Below are positions 16,986-31,259 of a stretch of DNA of 64,000 nt, one piece after another. The notes under the pieces were generated by a model. The model did not search any database, had not been told where the DNA came from, and was given only the letters and a program-made list of their open reading frames with translations. Position 1 is the first letter of the stretch, and every line of letters starts with the position of its first letter. The DNA is from Tepidicaulis marinus. Its GTDB lineage: Bacteria > Pseudomonadota > Alphaproteobacteria > Parvibaculales > Parvibaculaceae. The DNA lies in the NCBI RefSeq assembly GCF_000739695.1, contig NZ_BBIO01000011.1, forward strand, positions 62,001 through 126,000. The letters run 5' to 3'. A program made the position numbers and the translations under genes.

Positions 16986-17014
16986 AAAAAGGGAGCGTTT
17001 TGCGCTCCCTTTTT
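16986..17014 (+). terminator. Rho-independent terminator of hsp20
   Basis: GGGAGCG (16991-16997) pairs with CGCTCCC (17003-17009) around TTTTG, flanked by an A-run upstream and TTTTT downstream. Confidence 0.92.
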
Positions 17015-17127
17015 ACTTCTGCGCGGCCGCCCTCATGACGCGAACTTTTGAGGCTGCGGCAATAAAGCTAGTTTCTATTACAAAATACCGGCGCCTGCCC
17101 TTGCAAGATCCGGACTTTTTTAGGGTT

Positions 17128-17142
17128 TTAAGTGTCCCTTAA
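17128..17142 (+). promoter_or_regulatory. CtrA-type binding box TTAA-N7-TTAA
   Basis: TTAA at 17128-17131 and TTAA at 17139-17142 are separated by exactly seven bases (GTGTCCC), the full CtrA consensus. The box is 72 bases before the start of the hybrid histidine kinase, in a locally AT-rich stretch. CtrA is the master cell-cycle and motility regulator of alphaproteobacteria; binding here is inferred. Confidence 0.6.
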
Positions 17143-17213
17143 AATGCTTTTACTATCTTTAGAGAGCAGAAAACGTCTTTTGGGCTATGCGGTGCGCCGC
17201 CTAGAGCGCCGGG

Positions 17214-19436
17214 ATGCATATGGCACATTTCGCCAGCAAGGGAAAAATCTGGCCGAAAGCGGCAGTCTGGGATGCGGTGTTGCGCAAAGCAGGCCGCAAC
17301 GACCGGCTCTATATCGCCGCCGCGTGCGCCGGCCTTTTCGCTCTTCTTCTCATCGGTCAATTTACCTTTTACACGTTCTGGCCGGCGCCGGGCTTGCTTG
17401 CTTTCATTGCCGTTCAAAGCGCCATGGCCATTTTTACGCTCGGCCTTGCTTTCGCCCTCCTCCATTGGCGCCTCATCAAACCGCTCCAGGAGATGCTCGG
17501 CAAAGCCGCGCGCAAAAGCGCTGAGCTCGGCCTGCCTGAACCTGAGATCGGGCGGCGGCAATCGGTCGGCACGCTGCATCAGATCATCGCCCTTATCCTC
17601 CACCGGCTCGACGAGCAGGACGACCGGACCTTGCGTCTTTCCCTCGCCGCCAGCCATGCCGAATATGGCGTGATGCTGACCGACCCGGAGGGCAAGATTC
17701 TCTGGATCAACCAGGCCTTCACGCATCTGACCGATTACGAGCCGGAGGTCGTTCTCGGCCGCAAGATCGCCGAATTTGCCGAAGACCGCCTGGGCGGACC
17801 GCAAGTTTTCGATGCCGTGGCCGATGCCATGAAGTCGGGGCATGGACGGGAGATCGAAACGGTCAATTACACCCGCAATGCGCACCGCTACTGGTCCGCC
17901 ATCCACGTCAAACCGATCGAGGACGAAGGCGGGCAGGTTGAAGGCTATATCGCCTATGAGCGGGACATCACCGCAACGAAAACGACGCAGTCAGCGCTCG
18001 AGGCAAGCCGCACGCAGCTGCAACAGCGCGTGCAGGACCTGCAGACCACCCAGCATCAGCTCGAGCATGAGCAGACGAAATTGGCGCAAGCCGCCCAGGA
18101 ACTTATCCGCGCCAAGGAATCCGCGGAACAGGCGAACCGGGCAAAATCTGACTTTCTGGCCACGATCAGCCACGAATTACGCACCCCGATGAACGGCATC
18201 CTGGGCATGGCGGACCTGCTTCTGGAACAGAATCTGGAACAGGAGCAGAAGAATTACGCGCGCACGATCCGGGAATCGGGGGAAGGGCTGCTGGTCATCC
18301 TCAACGACATTCTGGATCTGTCCAAACTGGAAGCGGGCAAGCTCGAACTGGAGACGGTCCCGCTGGCACTCGAAGAAATCGTCAAAGCCGTGGTGAGGGT
18401 CATGCAGCCCAATGCCGCGGCCAAGAACCTGACCCTTCACACTCACATCGACCCTGCCCTGCCCCGCCTTATCGAAGGCGATCCGACACGGCTGAGACAA
18501 ATCCTCTTCAACCTGACCTCCAACGCCATCAAGTTTACCGAGAAAGGCCGCGTCGACATTCGCTTGGAGGCGCGCAAGAACGAGAACGGCGAGGCGCTTG
18601 CCGTCATCAGCATCGAAGATACCGGCATCGGCATTGCGCCTGAAACGCAGTCGAAACTTTTCGAACGCTTTTCCCAGCTGGATTCCTCGATCTCCCGCAC
18701 CCATGGCGGCACGGGCCTCGGCCTTGCCATTTGCCAGGAACTGACTTTCCTGATGGGCGGGGATATCGAGATGGAAAGCACGCCGGGCAAGGGCAGCCTC
18801 TTCCGCGTCTCGCTGCCCTTGAAAGTGGCGGAGGCGGCGAAAGACATGCCGGCTCCAAAGCCCCTCGATGCCAGCCAGGCGCTGGCCGCCATCCCGCCGC
18901 ATATGAATATTCTGCTTGCAGAAGATAATGACGTGAACCAAAGACTGATGCGCGCCATCATCGACAAGCTCGGCCACAATCTCACCATTGCAAAAAACGG
19001 CATCGAGGCGGTGAAACATTTGCGCCGCGAACCCTTCGATCTTGTCTTGATGGATATTCAGATGCCGGAAATGGACGGCGTCATCGCAACCAAGGTCATC
19101 CGCGCCGCCGATTCAGATTGGTCGGATATTCCCATCATCGCGCTGACCGCCCATGCGATGCAGGGTTCGAAAGAGCAATATTTGCAGGTGGGCATGGATG
19201 GGTTCGTTTCCAAACCCATTCACCTGCCGCTGCTGCTGGCAGAGATCGCCCGCGTTCTCCACGAGCGCGGACGCATCGCACTGCCTGCGGATGATGCCGT
19301 TTCCGCGCAGCCCTGCGCGGAACAGAACACCGCATCGCCCAACCACAAAGCGGAAACGAAAGACACCTTGCAGCTTCTTTTGAACAAGATGGAGCGCCAA
19401 GCGGGCGGGCACCCCCCGCGCAAGGCAACACACTGA
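17214..19436 (+). CDS. Hybrid sensor histidine kinase/response regulator (PAS-HisKA-HATPase-REC)
   Basis: The 740-residue protein has two N-terminal transmembrane helices (about residues 32-52 and 58-80), a PAS domain (about 140-260: [19 protein letters not shown], with a PAC tail ending [16 protein letters not shown]), and a coiled coil. The HisKA box is [13 protein letters not shown] with phosphoacceptor H320. The HATPase domain shows [19 protein letters not shown] and [10 protein letters not shown]. The REC domain has the phosphorylated D614 in [13 protein letters not shown] and K in VSKPIHLP. It lacks its own Hpt domain; a separate Hpt gene converges on it 27 bases away. A CtrA box precedes it. 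The signal sensed is unknown. Confidence 0.92.
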   Translation: MHMAHFASKGKIWPKAAVWDAVLRKAGRNDRLYIAAACAGLFALLLIGQFTFYTFWPAPGLLAFIAVQSAMAIFTLGLAFALLHWRLIKPLQEMLGKAARKSAELGLPEPEIGRRQSVGTLHQIIALILHRLDEQDDRTLRLSLAASHAEYGVMLTDPEGKILWINQAFTHLTDYEPEVVLGRKIAEFAEDRLGGPQVFDAVADAMKSGHGREIETVNYTRNAHRYWSAIHVKPIEDEGGQVEGYIAYERDITATKTTQSALEASRTQLQQRVQDLQTTQHQLEHEQTKLAQAAQELIRAKESAEQANRAKSDFLATISHELRTPMNGILGMADLLLEQNLEQEQKNYARTIRESGEGLLVILNDILDLSKLEAGKLELETVPLALEEIVKAVVRVMQPNAAAKNLTLHTHIDPALPRLIEGDPTRLRQILFNLTSNAIKFTEKGRVDIRLEARKNENGEALAVISIEDTGIGIAPETQSKLFERFSQLDSSISRTHGGTGLGLAICQELTFLMGGDIEMESTPGKGSLFRVSLPLKVAEAAKDMPAPKPLDASQALAAIPPHMNILLAEDNDVNQRLMRAIIDKLGHNLTIAKNGIEAVKHLRREPFDLVLMDIQMPEMDGVIATKVIRAADSDWSDIPIIALTAHAMQGSKEQYLQVGMDGFVSKPIHLPLLLAEIARVLHERGRIALPADDAVSAQPCAEQNTASPNHKAETKDTLQLLLNKMERQAGGHPPRKATH

Positions 19437-19463
19437 TCCGGAAGCGGGCCGCTGGATTTTTCG

Positions 19464-19877
19464 TCAGGCCGCTTCCTGCAAGCGTTTGAGTTTTTCGACG
19501 ACTTCGGTGCCCAGCTCACCGCCGTTCCCCTCGACGTCATGATCGACAAGCAAAGAGAGCGCATCGACATGGGCGCGCACGATCAGCACCACATCGTCGC
19601 TGAGCGCCGGCTTGGCGCGCAGAAACTCGCACAGAAGTTCGCTTATCGAGGTGATGAGGTCATAGCCGAACGTGCCCGCCTGACCTTTGACATTATGGCT
19701 TGTGACGAAAAGTTCCTGAAGCGGCGCCTCTGCATCGGTTTGCTCGCCCTCAAGCGCATGCAGGCAGGCGCGCAGCGTTTCGATGTCCTGCACAAGCTGC
19801 GCGCGGTAACCTTCTTTCAGCGCCGCAACGGCCGCATGCGCGCGCGCCAGAATTTCATCCGCATTGTCCTCGGACAC
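19464..19877 (-). CDS. Stand-alone histidine phosphotransfer (Hpt) protein
   Basis: The 137-residue all-helical protein has the Hpt signature FVTSHNVKGQAGTFGY with phosphoacceptor H61. After it comes a helix rich in L/A (DLITSISELLCEFLRAKPAL), as in four-helix Hpt bundles. It is expected to relay phosphate between the REC domain of a hybrid kinase and a downstream response regulator. The convergent hybrid kinase is the obvious partner, but no output regulator is encoded here. Confidence 0.82.
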   Translation of the reverse strand: MSEDNADEILARAHAAVAALKEGYRAQLVQDIETLRACLHALEGEQTDAEAPLQELFVTSHNVKGQAGTFGYDLITSISELLCEFLRAKPALSDDVVLIVRAHVDALSLLVDHDVEGNGGELGTEVVEKLKRLQEAA

Positions 19878-19936
19878 GAACCGTCCTCCCGTCGCCTATG
19901 AGCCGGGCGTCCCACCGCTTTCAATCAACGCACCTA

Positions 19937-19962
19937 ATTAAAGCACTTGATTAAAGCACTGG
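19937..19962. repeat. 13-bp tandem repeat upstream of the Hpt gene
   Basis: ATTAAAGCACTTG at 19937-19949 is followed directly by ATTAAAGCACTGG at 19950-19962, differing at one position near the end. It lies 60-85 bases upstream of the Hpt start codon and may be a tandem regulator site. TTAA cores are spaced 13 bases apart (nine between them), which does not match the CtrA spacing. Confidence 0.5.
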
Positions 19963-20040
19963 GCGCATACCGAGAAAACGAGTTTACATGGCAGGGCTGA
20001 ACAGAATCTGAACCCCGGCCCCGGGCCGCGAGGGGCGGAA

Positions 20041-21051
20041 TTACGTTAAATAGGTCAGGCAGCCTGTCTCGTTAAGGATTGGATCGAGACGGCCCCGGTC
20101 CGGACAAGCCGCGTAACGCTCTTTCAGCGCTTTGAGCGAGCGGGCATGGTATTTTTGGGGCTGCTGCGAAAAGACGCCGCCTTCGATCTCCACCTCGAAA
20201 CGTTCCGCCCCGCTTTCAAGCGCCGTGGCATTCGCCGTGCTCCAGGGCAAAAAGCGTGCCCCAACTTCCCGCGTAAGAAACGGAATAAGCGTCTCCTTAA
20301 GGCTCTCCCAAGCCTCAAAGCCCCCTTCCTTGCCCGCTTTGGGGTCCGGCTCCAGCATGCGGTCCGACCAGCTTAGAAGGCCGGGATGGTTTTCTTTCAG
20401 ATAAGCGCCTGCCGTCGGATCGAGGCTCATTTCATAGAACTGCGCAAAGAGCCCGAAATCGGCAAAGGAAGGCCGGCTGCCAAAGACATAAGCACGCCCG
20501 TTCAGATGCGCCTCAAGCAGCGCTGCTGCTTCTTTCATCGAGCCTTCGATAAGCGGCGCGGTTTCGGGCGAAGAGCCGACGAAATAAAGCCGCCCGGCCA
20601 TGCGCTCGCGCACCATGTCCGCCACCGCTTTCGTCTGGGCCTCATCGAGCCCCGGCGCCTGCATCGCGGCGATGCTATGGGCGGTTGCGATCTGATCGGG
20701 CTCATAGGTCCAGCGGTAATGGAACATGTGCTTATTGCCCCACTCATCCGCATATTCTTCCAAAAGCGCGGAAATGAATGCCAGCACCGGATCTTCCGGC
20801 TGGATGGCCGGTTCAGGATAACGCGCCTCCATCTTTTCAAGGATGGGCGTTGAATCCTGCAAGCCCTCGTCTTCCGGTGTCACGACCAGAGGAATGAGCG
20901 GCAGCTTGGCGTATTTCTGGAACTCGCCTTGCGTGCTCGCATCCCGCACCACCCATTCGTGCGGGATCTGCTTGTAGCGGAAATAAGAGCGCACCTTCAC
21001 CGAATAAGGGGAAAGCTCGGCCCCGAAAATTCTATATGCCGCCTCTGCCAT
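20041..21051 (-). CDS. Glutathione S-transferase family protein with C-terminal extension
   Basis: The 336-residue protein has a thioredoxin-like N domain (YRIFGAELSPYSVKVRSYFRYKQIPHEWV, cis-Pro in KLPLIPLVV, and the glutathione gamma-glutamyl site LQDSTPILEKMEARYP) and an alpha-helical GST C domain with the N-capping motif RPSFADFGLFAQF. It is about 100 residues longer than a standard GST because of a C-terminal segment (from about residue 235) that I do not recognise. The start has GGGAG upstream. It is divergent from the dicarboxylate symporter. The reaction is unknown; GSTs conjugate or isomerise electrophiles. Confidence 0.8.
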   Translation of the reverse strand: MAEAAYRIFGAELSPYSVKVRSYFRYKQIPHEWVVRDASTQGEFQKYAKLPLIPLVVTPEDEGLQDSTPILEKMEARYPEPAIQPEDPVLAFISALLEEYADEWGNKHMFHYRWTYEPDQIATAHSIAAMQAPGLDEAQTKAVADMVRERMAGRLYFVGSSPETAPLIEGSMKEAAALLEAHLNGRAYVFGSRPSFADFGLFAQFYEMSLDPTAGAYLKENHPGLLSWSDRMLEPDPKAGKEGGFEAWESLKETLIPFLTREVGARFLPWSTANATALESGAERFEVEIEGGVFSQQPQKYHARSLKALKERYAACPDRGRLDPILNETGCLTYLT

Positions 21052-21146
21052 GCCGCATCTCCCTATTGATCTGTTTCATTGATGTGTTTGAGCGTCATCT
21101 TAGTATGGAGCGGGCCGGATCGCTAACCTCCTCACACAGGCTTCAC

Positions 21147-22499
21147 ATGTCCCCAACCGCCGAAACGCCCATCAGGATTGCCAGACAGCGCTTCAAGCTG
21201 CGCATCTGGATCACCTCGCGCCTTTGGGCGCAGGTGATCGCGGGCATGGTGCTGGGCTTCGCGCTCGGGCTTTTCATGAGCCAGAACAGCGATCTTCTGG
21301 CCCCCGGAAGCATGGAAATCATCGGCCTCTGGCTCGCTCTCCCCGCCAAGATCTTCATGGCGCTGATCGCCATGGTGCTCGTGCCGCTGATTTTCTGCTC
21401 GATCGTGGCCGGTTTGATGAGCGCCGCATCGGGCACCGAGCTGCGTTCGGTGGGGCTGCGCCTCGGGACTTTCATTCTGGCGACAACGGCGGCAGCCGCG
21501 ACCGGCGGCATTCTTCTGGCAAGCTGGATAAAGCCGGGCGCCGGGCTGGGCGCGGCCAGCAGTCCCGCGCCGCCTGCTATGCCATCTGCCGCAGCAGAAG
21601 CCGCACCGGCGCTGCCGCTCGAAAAAGGCGTCGCCGCGCTGCCTGAAATGATTGCCGCCATCCTGCCCGCCAATCCCACCGCCTCCATCGTGCAAGGGGA
21701 TATGCTGGCCATCGTGGTGCTGGCGCTCCTCATCGGCATTTCCGTGATGCAGGTGGAGCGCGAGCGCGCCCAGCCCTTTCTGGCGCTGGTGGACGCGCTG
21801 CTTTCCATTTCCATGAACATCGTCAAATGGGCGATGTTTCTCACCCCTTATGCAGTGTTCGGCCTCATGGTGCAGCTGGTTATCCGTATCGGCCTTGATA
21901 CGGTGCTCGGCATTTCGGTTTATGTGGGCACGGTGCTGCTTGGCCTGGCGCTGCTGCTTACACTTTATCTTTTTATCGCCGGTATGTTCGCGCAGACCGG
22001 CCCGGCGGAATTTCTCAAAAAGGCGGGCGGCAACCTGCTTCTCGCCTTTTCCACTTCCAGCTCCTCCGCCGTCATGCCGGTCACCATCCAGACCGCGCGC
22101 CGCCTCGGCGTGCCGGGCAATATCGCCAATATCGTCATTCCCCTCGGCGCGACCATGAATATGGCCGGCACCGCCCTTTATCAGGCCATTGCGATTCTCT
22201 TTCTCGCCCAGCTTGCCGGGGTGGAACTGAGCCTCGCCCAAGTCGCCATCGTCACCGGCACGCTTATCGCCTCCTCCATTGGCGCGCCCGGCACGCCGGG
22301 GGTGAGCATCGCGATTCTCAGTTCCGTCGCCCTTTCCATGAACATTCCGGTGGAAGGCATGGTCATTATTCTGGGCGTGGACCGCCTTCTCGACATGTGC
22401 CGGACCGCGGTGAATGTGACCGGCGACCTGACCGCCGCCCTTCTCTTGCGGGATATCGGCGGGCCGGAAAGCGCGCCGGGCACGCCGGAGCGCCTCTAA
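21147..22499 (+). CDS. Dicarboxylate/amino acid:cation symporter (DAACS, GltP/DctA family)
   Basis: The 450-residue membrane protein has about eight to ten hydrophobic segments and the family motifs: LPAKIFMALIAMVLVPLIFCSIVAG, AFSTSSSSAVMPVTIQTAR (the serine-rich HP1 loop), PLGATMNMAGTALYQ (TM7 NMDGT-like motif, here NMAGT) and SSIGAPGTPGVSI (HP2). Family members take up C4-dicarboxylates, aspartate or glutamate with protons or sodium. Replacement of the usual D by A in the TM7 motif is a notable departure. The ATG at 21147 follows CAGG by six bases; the frame stays open upstream to 21036, overlapping the divergent GST gene. Confidence 0.85.
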   Translation: MSPTAETPIRIARQRFKLRIWITSRLWAQVIAGMVLGFALGLFMSQNSDLLAPGSMEIIGLWLALPAKIFMALIAMVLVPLIFCSIVAGLMSAASGTELRSVGLRLGTFILATTAAAATGGILLASWIKPGAGLGAASSPAPPAMPSAAAEAAPALPLEKGVAALPEMIAAILPANPTASIVQGDMLAIVVLALLIGISVMQVERERAQPFLALVDALLSISMNIVKWAMFLTPYAVFGLMVQLVIRIGLDTVLGISVYVGTVLLGLALLLTLYLFIAGMFAQTGPAEFLKKAGGNLLLAFSTSSSSAVMPVTIQTARRLGVPGNIANIVIPLGATMNMAGTALYQAIAILFLAQLAGVELSLAQVAIVTGTLIASSIGAPGTPGVSIAILSSVALSMNIPVEGMVIILGVDRLLDMCRTAVNVTGDLTAALLLRDIGGPESAPGTPERL

Positions 22500-22967
22500 C
22501 GCTTGGATTCCCGCCTGATTCGCTTATGGTTAATCGAGAAAACCCGGCATTTGGCCTATAGGTCAGCACCCCTGTCGTATTTGCTTGATCAAGACGGGGT
22601 ATTTCTGGCAATATCCGGCCTCCGGTGGGGAAAGGTTATCCCCGCTGGCCGGTAAGGGCTGCAAAACCGCAGCCGACAAGGCCTCGCCCGGGCTCCGGCA
22701 ACAAGTTAAGGGCGTCCAGCAGAAAAAGCCGCGGAAAACGGCACTGCAAAGGACACGTGGCAGCGCGTTGACGTTCGGCTCTGACAGCGGCGCCCCGGCG
22801 GTTCGGGATGCGCGAATTGACGCGGAGAGGCAAAAAACGGCACCCGCCGGACTTGCCATCGAACGCCAACCCGTTAGGGTGCGCCGCCCCGCATGACCGA
22901 TCGCCCTATATGGGCAAGGACGGGCGGGGGCCATTGGTGCTGACAGTTTTGGAAAGAGATTTAGGGA
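22500..22967. other. 468-base gap before gltB with stable stem-loops
   Basis: No convincing gene was found. Two strong hairpins lie at 22615-22652 (CCGGCC...GGCCGG enclosing GGGGA...TCCCC) and 22657-22674 (GGCTGC-AAAACC-GCAGCC). The remaining sequence is GC-rich and likely holds the gltBD promoter and leader. The gltB ribosome site is in TTAGGGA at 22961-22967. I match it to no known riboswitch. Confidence 0.45.
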
Positions 22968-27701
<4,734 letters not shown>

Positions 27702-27703
27702 GT

Positions 27704-29122
27704 ATGGGAAAGATTACAGGCTTTCTTGAGATCGATCGCCAGGACCGCAGCTACAAGCCGGCCAGCGACCGTATCCGCAACTATAAAGAGTTCGTCATTC
27801 CGCTCGGGGAAGAGAAAACTCGCGAGCAGGCGGCGCGCTGCATGGATTGCGGCATCCCCTACTGCCATAGCGGCTGCCCGGTGAACAACCAGATCCCCGA
27901 TTTCAACGATCTCGTCTATCACGACGATTGGAAACGGGCGTTCCATAACCTGCAGTCGACGAACAACTTCCCCGAATTCACGGGCCGCATCTGCCCTGCC
28001 CCTTGCGAGGCAAGCTGCACGCTCAACCTGATCGACAAGCCCGTGACGATCAAAACCATCGAATGCGCGATCATCGACCGCGCCTGGGAAGAAGGCTGGG
28101 TAAAGCCCGAGCCGCCCAAATTCAAGACCGGCAAGAAAGTCGCCGTCGTCGGTTCGGGCCCCGCTGGCCTTGCCGCCGCCCAGCAGCTTGCCCGCGCCGG
28201 TCACGATGTCCATCTTTACGAGAAGAACGCGAAAGCCGGCGGCCTGCTGCGCTACGGCATTCCCGACTTCAAGATGGAAAAGCACTATATCGACCGCCGC
28301 ATCGAGCAGATGAAGGCCGAAGGCGTGACCTTCCACTGCAATGTGCATATCGGTGTCGACAAGAAAGCCGAGGAGCTGACAAAGGAATATGACGCGGTCA
28401 TTCTTTCCGGCGGCTCCGAGCATCCGCGCGATCTGCCCATCGAAGGCCGGGACCTGCATGGCATTCACTTTGCCATGAACTTTCTGCCGCAGCAGAACCG
28501 CCGCGTCTCCGAGGAACCGCTCGACAATGTCGAACCGATCCTGGCAGGCGGCAAGCATGTCGTCGTGATCGGCGGCGGCGATACGGGCTCTGACTGCATC
28601 GGCACCTCGCGCCGCCAGGGCGCCCTGTCGATCACGCAGCTTGAAATCATGCCAAAGCCGCCCGTGATGGAGAACAAGCTCCTGACCTGGCCGGACTGGC
28701 CGCTGAAGCTGCGCACCTCCTCCAGCCAGCAGGAAGGGGCGGAGCGCGAATTTGCGGTGATGACGCAGAAATTCACCGGCGAAGACGGTCAGGTAAAAAA
28801 GCTGCACTGCGTGCATGTGGACGAGAATATGAAACCCATCGCGGGCACGGAATTCGAGCTGAAAGCCGACCTCGTGCTGCTTGCCATGGGTTTCGTTCAC
28901 CCCGTCCATGAAGGCATGCTGGAAGAGCTCGGCGTCGAGCTCGACCCGCGCGGCAATGTGGCGGCGGACACGATCCGCTACAAGGCCAGCCGCGAGAAGA
29001 TCTTCACCTGCGGCGACATGCGCCGCGGCCAGTCGCTGGTCGTCTGGGCCATCCGTGAGGGCCGCCAATGCGCCTGCGAGGTCGACCTCGCCCTGATGGG
29101 CAAGAGCGACCTGCCCCGCTAA
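27704..29122 (+). CDS. gltD: Glutamate synthase (NADPH) small subunit
   Basis: The 472-residue protein has the 4Fe-4S N-terminal domain with C46, C49, C54 and C58 in [14 protein letters not shown] and a second cluster region CPAPCEASC. An FAD-binding Rossmann motif [19 protein letters not shown] and an NADPH motif [20 protein letters not shown] follow. It passes electrons from NADPH to the large subunit. The gene begins two bases after gltB and ends before a strong terminator. Confidence 0.97.
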   Translation: MGKITGFLEIDRQDRSYKPASDRIRNYKEFVIPLGEEKTREQAARCMDCGIPYCHSGCPVNNQIPDFNDLVYHDDWKRAFHNLQSTNNFPEFTGRICPAPCEASCTLNLIDKPVTIKTIECAIIDRAWEEGWVKPEPPKFKTGKKVAVVGSGPAGLAAAQQLARAGHDVHLYEKNAKAGGLLRYGIPDFKMEKHYIDRRIEQMKAEGVTFHCNVHIGVDKKAEELTKEYDAVILSGGSEHPRDLPIEGRDLHGIHFAMNFLPQQNRRVSEEPLDNVEPILAGGKHVVVIGGGDTGSDCIGTSRRQGALSITQLEIMPKPPVMENKLLTWPDWPLKLRTSSSQQEGAEREFAVMTQKFTGEDGQVKKLHCVHVDENMKPIAGTEFELKADLVLLAMGFVHPVHEGMLEELGVELDPRGNVAADTIRYKASREKIFTCGDMRRGQSLVVWAIREGRQCACEVDLALMGKSDLPR

Positions 29123-29140
29123 GGCAAGCTAAGAAACGCA

Positions 29141-29173
29141 AAAGCCCCGCTTCATCCGAAGCGGGGCTTTTTC
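29141..29173 (+). terminator. Rho-independent terminator of gltBD
   Basis: GCCCCGCTTC (29144-29153) pairs with GAAGCGGGGC (29158-29167) around ATCC, followed by TTTTTC and preceded by an A-run. Confidence 0.93.
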
Positions 29174-29194
29174 TTTGCGTAAACAGTAGGCCGT

Positions 29195-29653
29195 CTAAAC
29201 CCCGCTTTGCGTGCCGCGCAGCAATGCGCCCTCGCGTTCACCTGCAGGCAGGTCTTCTTCGACATCTTCCCAAGTCGCCGCGCGCCAGGCATCGATCTTG
29301 GCGCGCACCTCTTCGGCGAATTGGGCAAGGCCGCGCTCGTTCATCTGCTCGTGCCAGGTCTCGGACATGACGATCACCGTGTCTTCCACCGGGCCGACGG
29401 AAAGCCCGCTCACCATGGTGACGAGCCGCCCGCTATTCAAAAGCGCAAGCACGGCGGCGGCGATAATAAGCGCGCGCCAGAGGCGGCCGACCTGATAATG
29501 GGTCTCCCGTTCTTCGCGCAGGAAGCCGCGCGGCACCGCTTCCCAGCCCTGCTCGACTTCACCGTTCTGAAAAATCACCCGGTCGGTCGTCGCCAGCGCC
29601 TGGTTTTGCGGCACGATATCGCCCGGATTGGAAAGCGCTATATCCTGTCCCAT
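29195..29653 (-). CDS. Small single-pass membrane protein of the MBOAT cluster
   Basis: The 152-residue protein has one transmembrane helix near residues 60-76 (ALIIAAAVLALLNSGRLVTMV), a polar N-terminal cytoplasmic region and a C-terminal region rich in acidic and Trp residues (ETWHEQMNERGLAQFAEEV). I recognise no family. It starts 30 bases after the MBOAT gene on the same strand, with GAGGATGCAGGGG upstream of its ATG, so it is probably co-transcribed. It could be an accessory subunit of the acyltransferase, which is inference from position only. Confidence 0.65.
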   Translation of the reverse strand: MGQDIALSNPGDIVPQNQALATTDRVIFQNGEVEQGWEAVPRGFLREERETHYQVGRLWRALIIAAAVLALLNSGRLVTMVSGLSVGPVEDTVIVMSETWHEQMNERGLAQFAEEVRAKIDAWRAATWEDVEEDLPAGEREGALLRGTQSGV

Positions 29654-29683
29654 AGCCCCTGCATCCTCATGTCTCCAGCCCGC

Positions 29684-31135
29684 CTAGAACTGGAAATAGA
29701 TGAACGGCGCAACGCCTGCCGGCGCCGCAGCCCAGATAAGAAAGATACCAAGCCCGAGCACCAGTCCCAAGACGGCGGAAGGCGCATATTCAAGCGGGCG
29801 CGCCAGCCATTCGGCAAGCTTCGGCGGGGTGAACTGGAAGCAAAGCGAGCCCGCGATCAGCGCCGCAATGAAGGGCGTCACATAAAGCGAAGGCACCGAC
29901 CAGTCGGCGAGCCCCGTCACATAGGTCGACGCCAGCGTGAAATTTTCCGCCCGGAAGAAAATCCAGGCAAAACAAACGAGATGGAACGTGACGATGACGC
30001 CCAGCACCCGGTTGAGCGGGCGCGAGAGGCGGGTGATATAGCCGGGCTCCTCCCCCGCAGGCGGGGCAAGGGCGTTCAGCTTCTGGCGGGCGAAACGCTC
30101 GATCCCAAGCGCCGCGCCGTGAAACGCGCCCCAGAAAACGAAAGTCCAGGCCGCTCCATGCCAGAGCCCGCCCAGAAACATCGTCAAAAAGAGATTGCGA
30201 TAGGTGGCAAAACCCCCGCCCCGGTTCCCGCCCAGGGGAATGTAAAGATAATCCCGCAGCCAGGTGGAGAGGGAAATATGCCAGCGGCGCCAGAAATCCT
30301 GTAAGGACGAGGCGCGGTAAGGCTGATTGAAATTTTCCGAGAACTTATAGCCAAGCAGCGCCGCGACCCCGATGGCGATATCCGAATAGCCGGAAAAATC
30401 GCAATAGATCTGCACCGCATAGCCGTAAACCCCGATCAGAAGATCCGCGCCGCCGAGCACGGAAGGATCGAAAAAGACCGGGTCCACGAGCTCGCTCGCC
30501 AGGTAATTGGCGATCACCATCTTCTTGATGAGACCGGAAAGAATCAGCACCACGCCGATCGCGCCCATGGCGCGCGTCAGGCGCGGTGTCTCGTCGAGCT
30601 GCGGCAGGAAATCCGCCGCGCGCACAATGGGCCCGGCGACAAGCTGCGGGAAGAACGAGATATAGAGAAAGACATCCAGCACCGAGTGCGAGGCGCGCAC
30701 ATGCCCCCGGTAGACATCCACCACATAGGAAATGCCCTGGAAAGTGAAGAAGGAAATCCCCACCGGCAAAATGACCTGCATGAAAGGCAGATCCCGCTCC
30801 AGATTGAGCGTTTCCAGAAGCACGCGCAAACTGTCGAGGAAGAAGCCGTAATATTTGAAGAAGCCGAGAATGCTCAGATTGAGAATGACGGCGAGCGCCA
30901 CCACGGTTTTGCGCATGGAAGGCCGGCCCAGCCTGTCGAGCAGCCAGCCGGCGGAAAAATTGATGGTCGAGGACAAGACCAGAAGGCCGACAAAGCGCCA
31001 GTCCCACCAGCCATAGAAAAAGTAACTCGCGCCAACGAGAAAAAGCTTACGCCAACTCGGATCGCGGCGGAGCTCCCAGCCCACCGCGAAGACAACGAGA
31101 AAAAAAACGCCAAACTCGAAAGTTGGGAAAAGCAT
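29684..31135 (-). CDS. MBOAT family O-acyltransferase (AlgI-like)
   Basis: The 483-residue polytopic protein has the AlgI/PatA pattern: an N-terminal LFPTFEFGVFFLVV segment, SYFFYGWWDWRFVGLLVLSS, LPVGISFFTFQGISYVVDVYRG, and FNQPYRASSLQDFWRRWHISLSTWLRDYLYIPLGG. The conserved active-site histidine lies in FLGGLWHGAAWTFVFWGAFHG. Such proteins carry acyl groups across the inner membrane to SGNH partners that acetylate alginate, peptidoglycan or other glycans. Two SGNH proteins lie just upstream on the same strand. The glycan target is unknown. Confidence 0.9.
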   Translation of the reverse strand: MLFPTFEFGVFFLVVFAVGWELRRDPSWRKLFLVGASYFFYGWWDWRFVGLLVLSSTINFSAGWLLDRLGRPSMRKTVVALAVILNLSILGFFKYYGFFLDSLRVLLETLNLERDLPFMQVILPVGISFFTFQGISYVVDVYRGHVRASHSVLDVFLYISFFPQLVAGPIVRAADFLPQLDETPRLTRAMGAIGVVLILSGLIKKMVIANYLASELVDPVFFDPSVLGGADLLIGVYGYAVQIYCDFSGYSDIAIGVAALLGYKFSENFNQPYRASSLQDFWRRWHISLSTWLRDYLYIPLGGNRGGGFATYRNLFLTMFLGGLWHGAAWTFVFWGAFHGAALGIERFARQKLNALAPPAGEEPGYITRLSRPLNRVLGVIVTFHLVCFAWIFFRAENFTLASTYVTGLADWSVPSLYVTPFIAALIAGSLCFQFTPPKLAEWLARPLEYAPSAVLGLVLGLGIFLIWAAAPAGVAPFIYFQF

Positions 31136-31259
31136 CCGCCGCCTGACACATGTTACGCGCTACATTAACCGTCAGGGGGCATGACGGAGCCCAGATTGTC
31201 AGGCTTGGCGCGCCTTTTCGCAACAGGCGCGTGACATTTTGGTTAATGGCGCGGCCCGC

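Noticed and set aside
19937-19962. TTAA pair upstream of the Hpt gene as a CtrA box
   Set aside because: The TTAA cores are separated by nine bases rather than seven; it is better described as a 13-bp tandem repeat.
22585-22614. Sigma-70-like TTGATC-N18-CAATAT upstream of gltB
   Set aside because: The spacing is one base long, the -10 is weak, and the 5' arm of the first hairpin begins directly after it, so initiation there would cut the hairpin.
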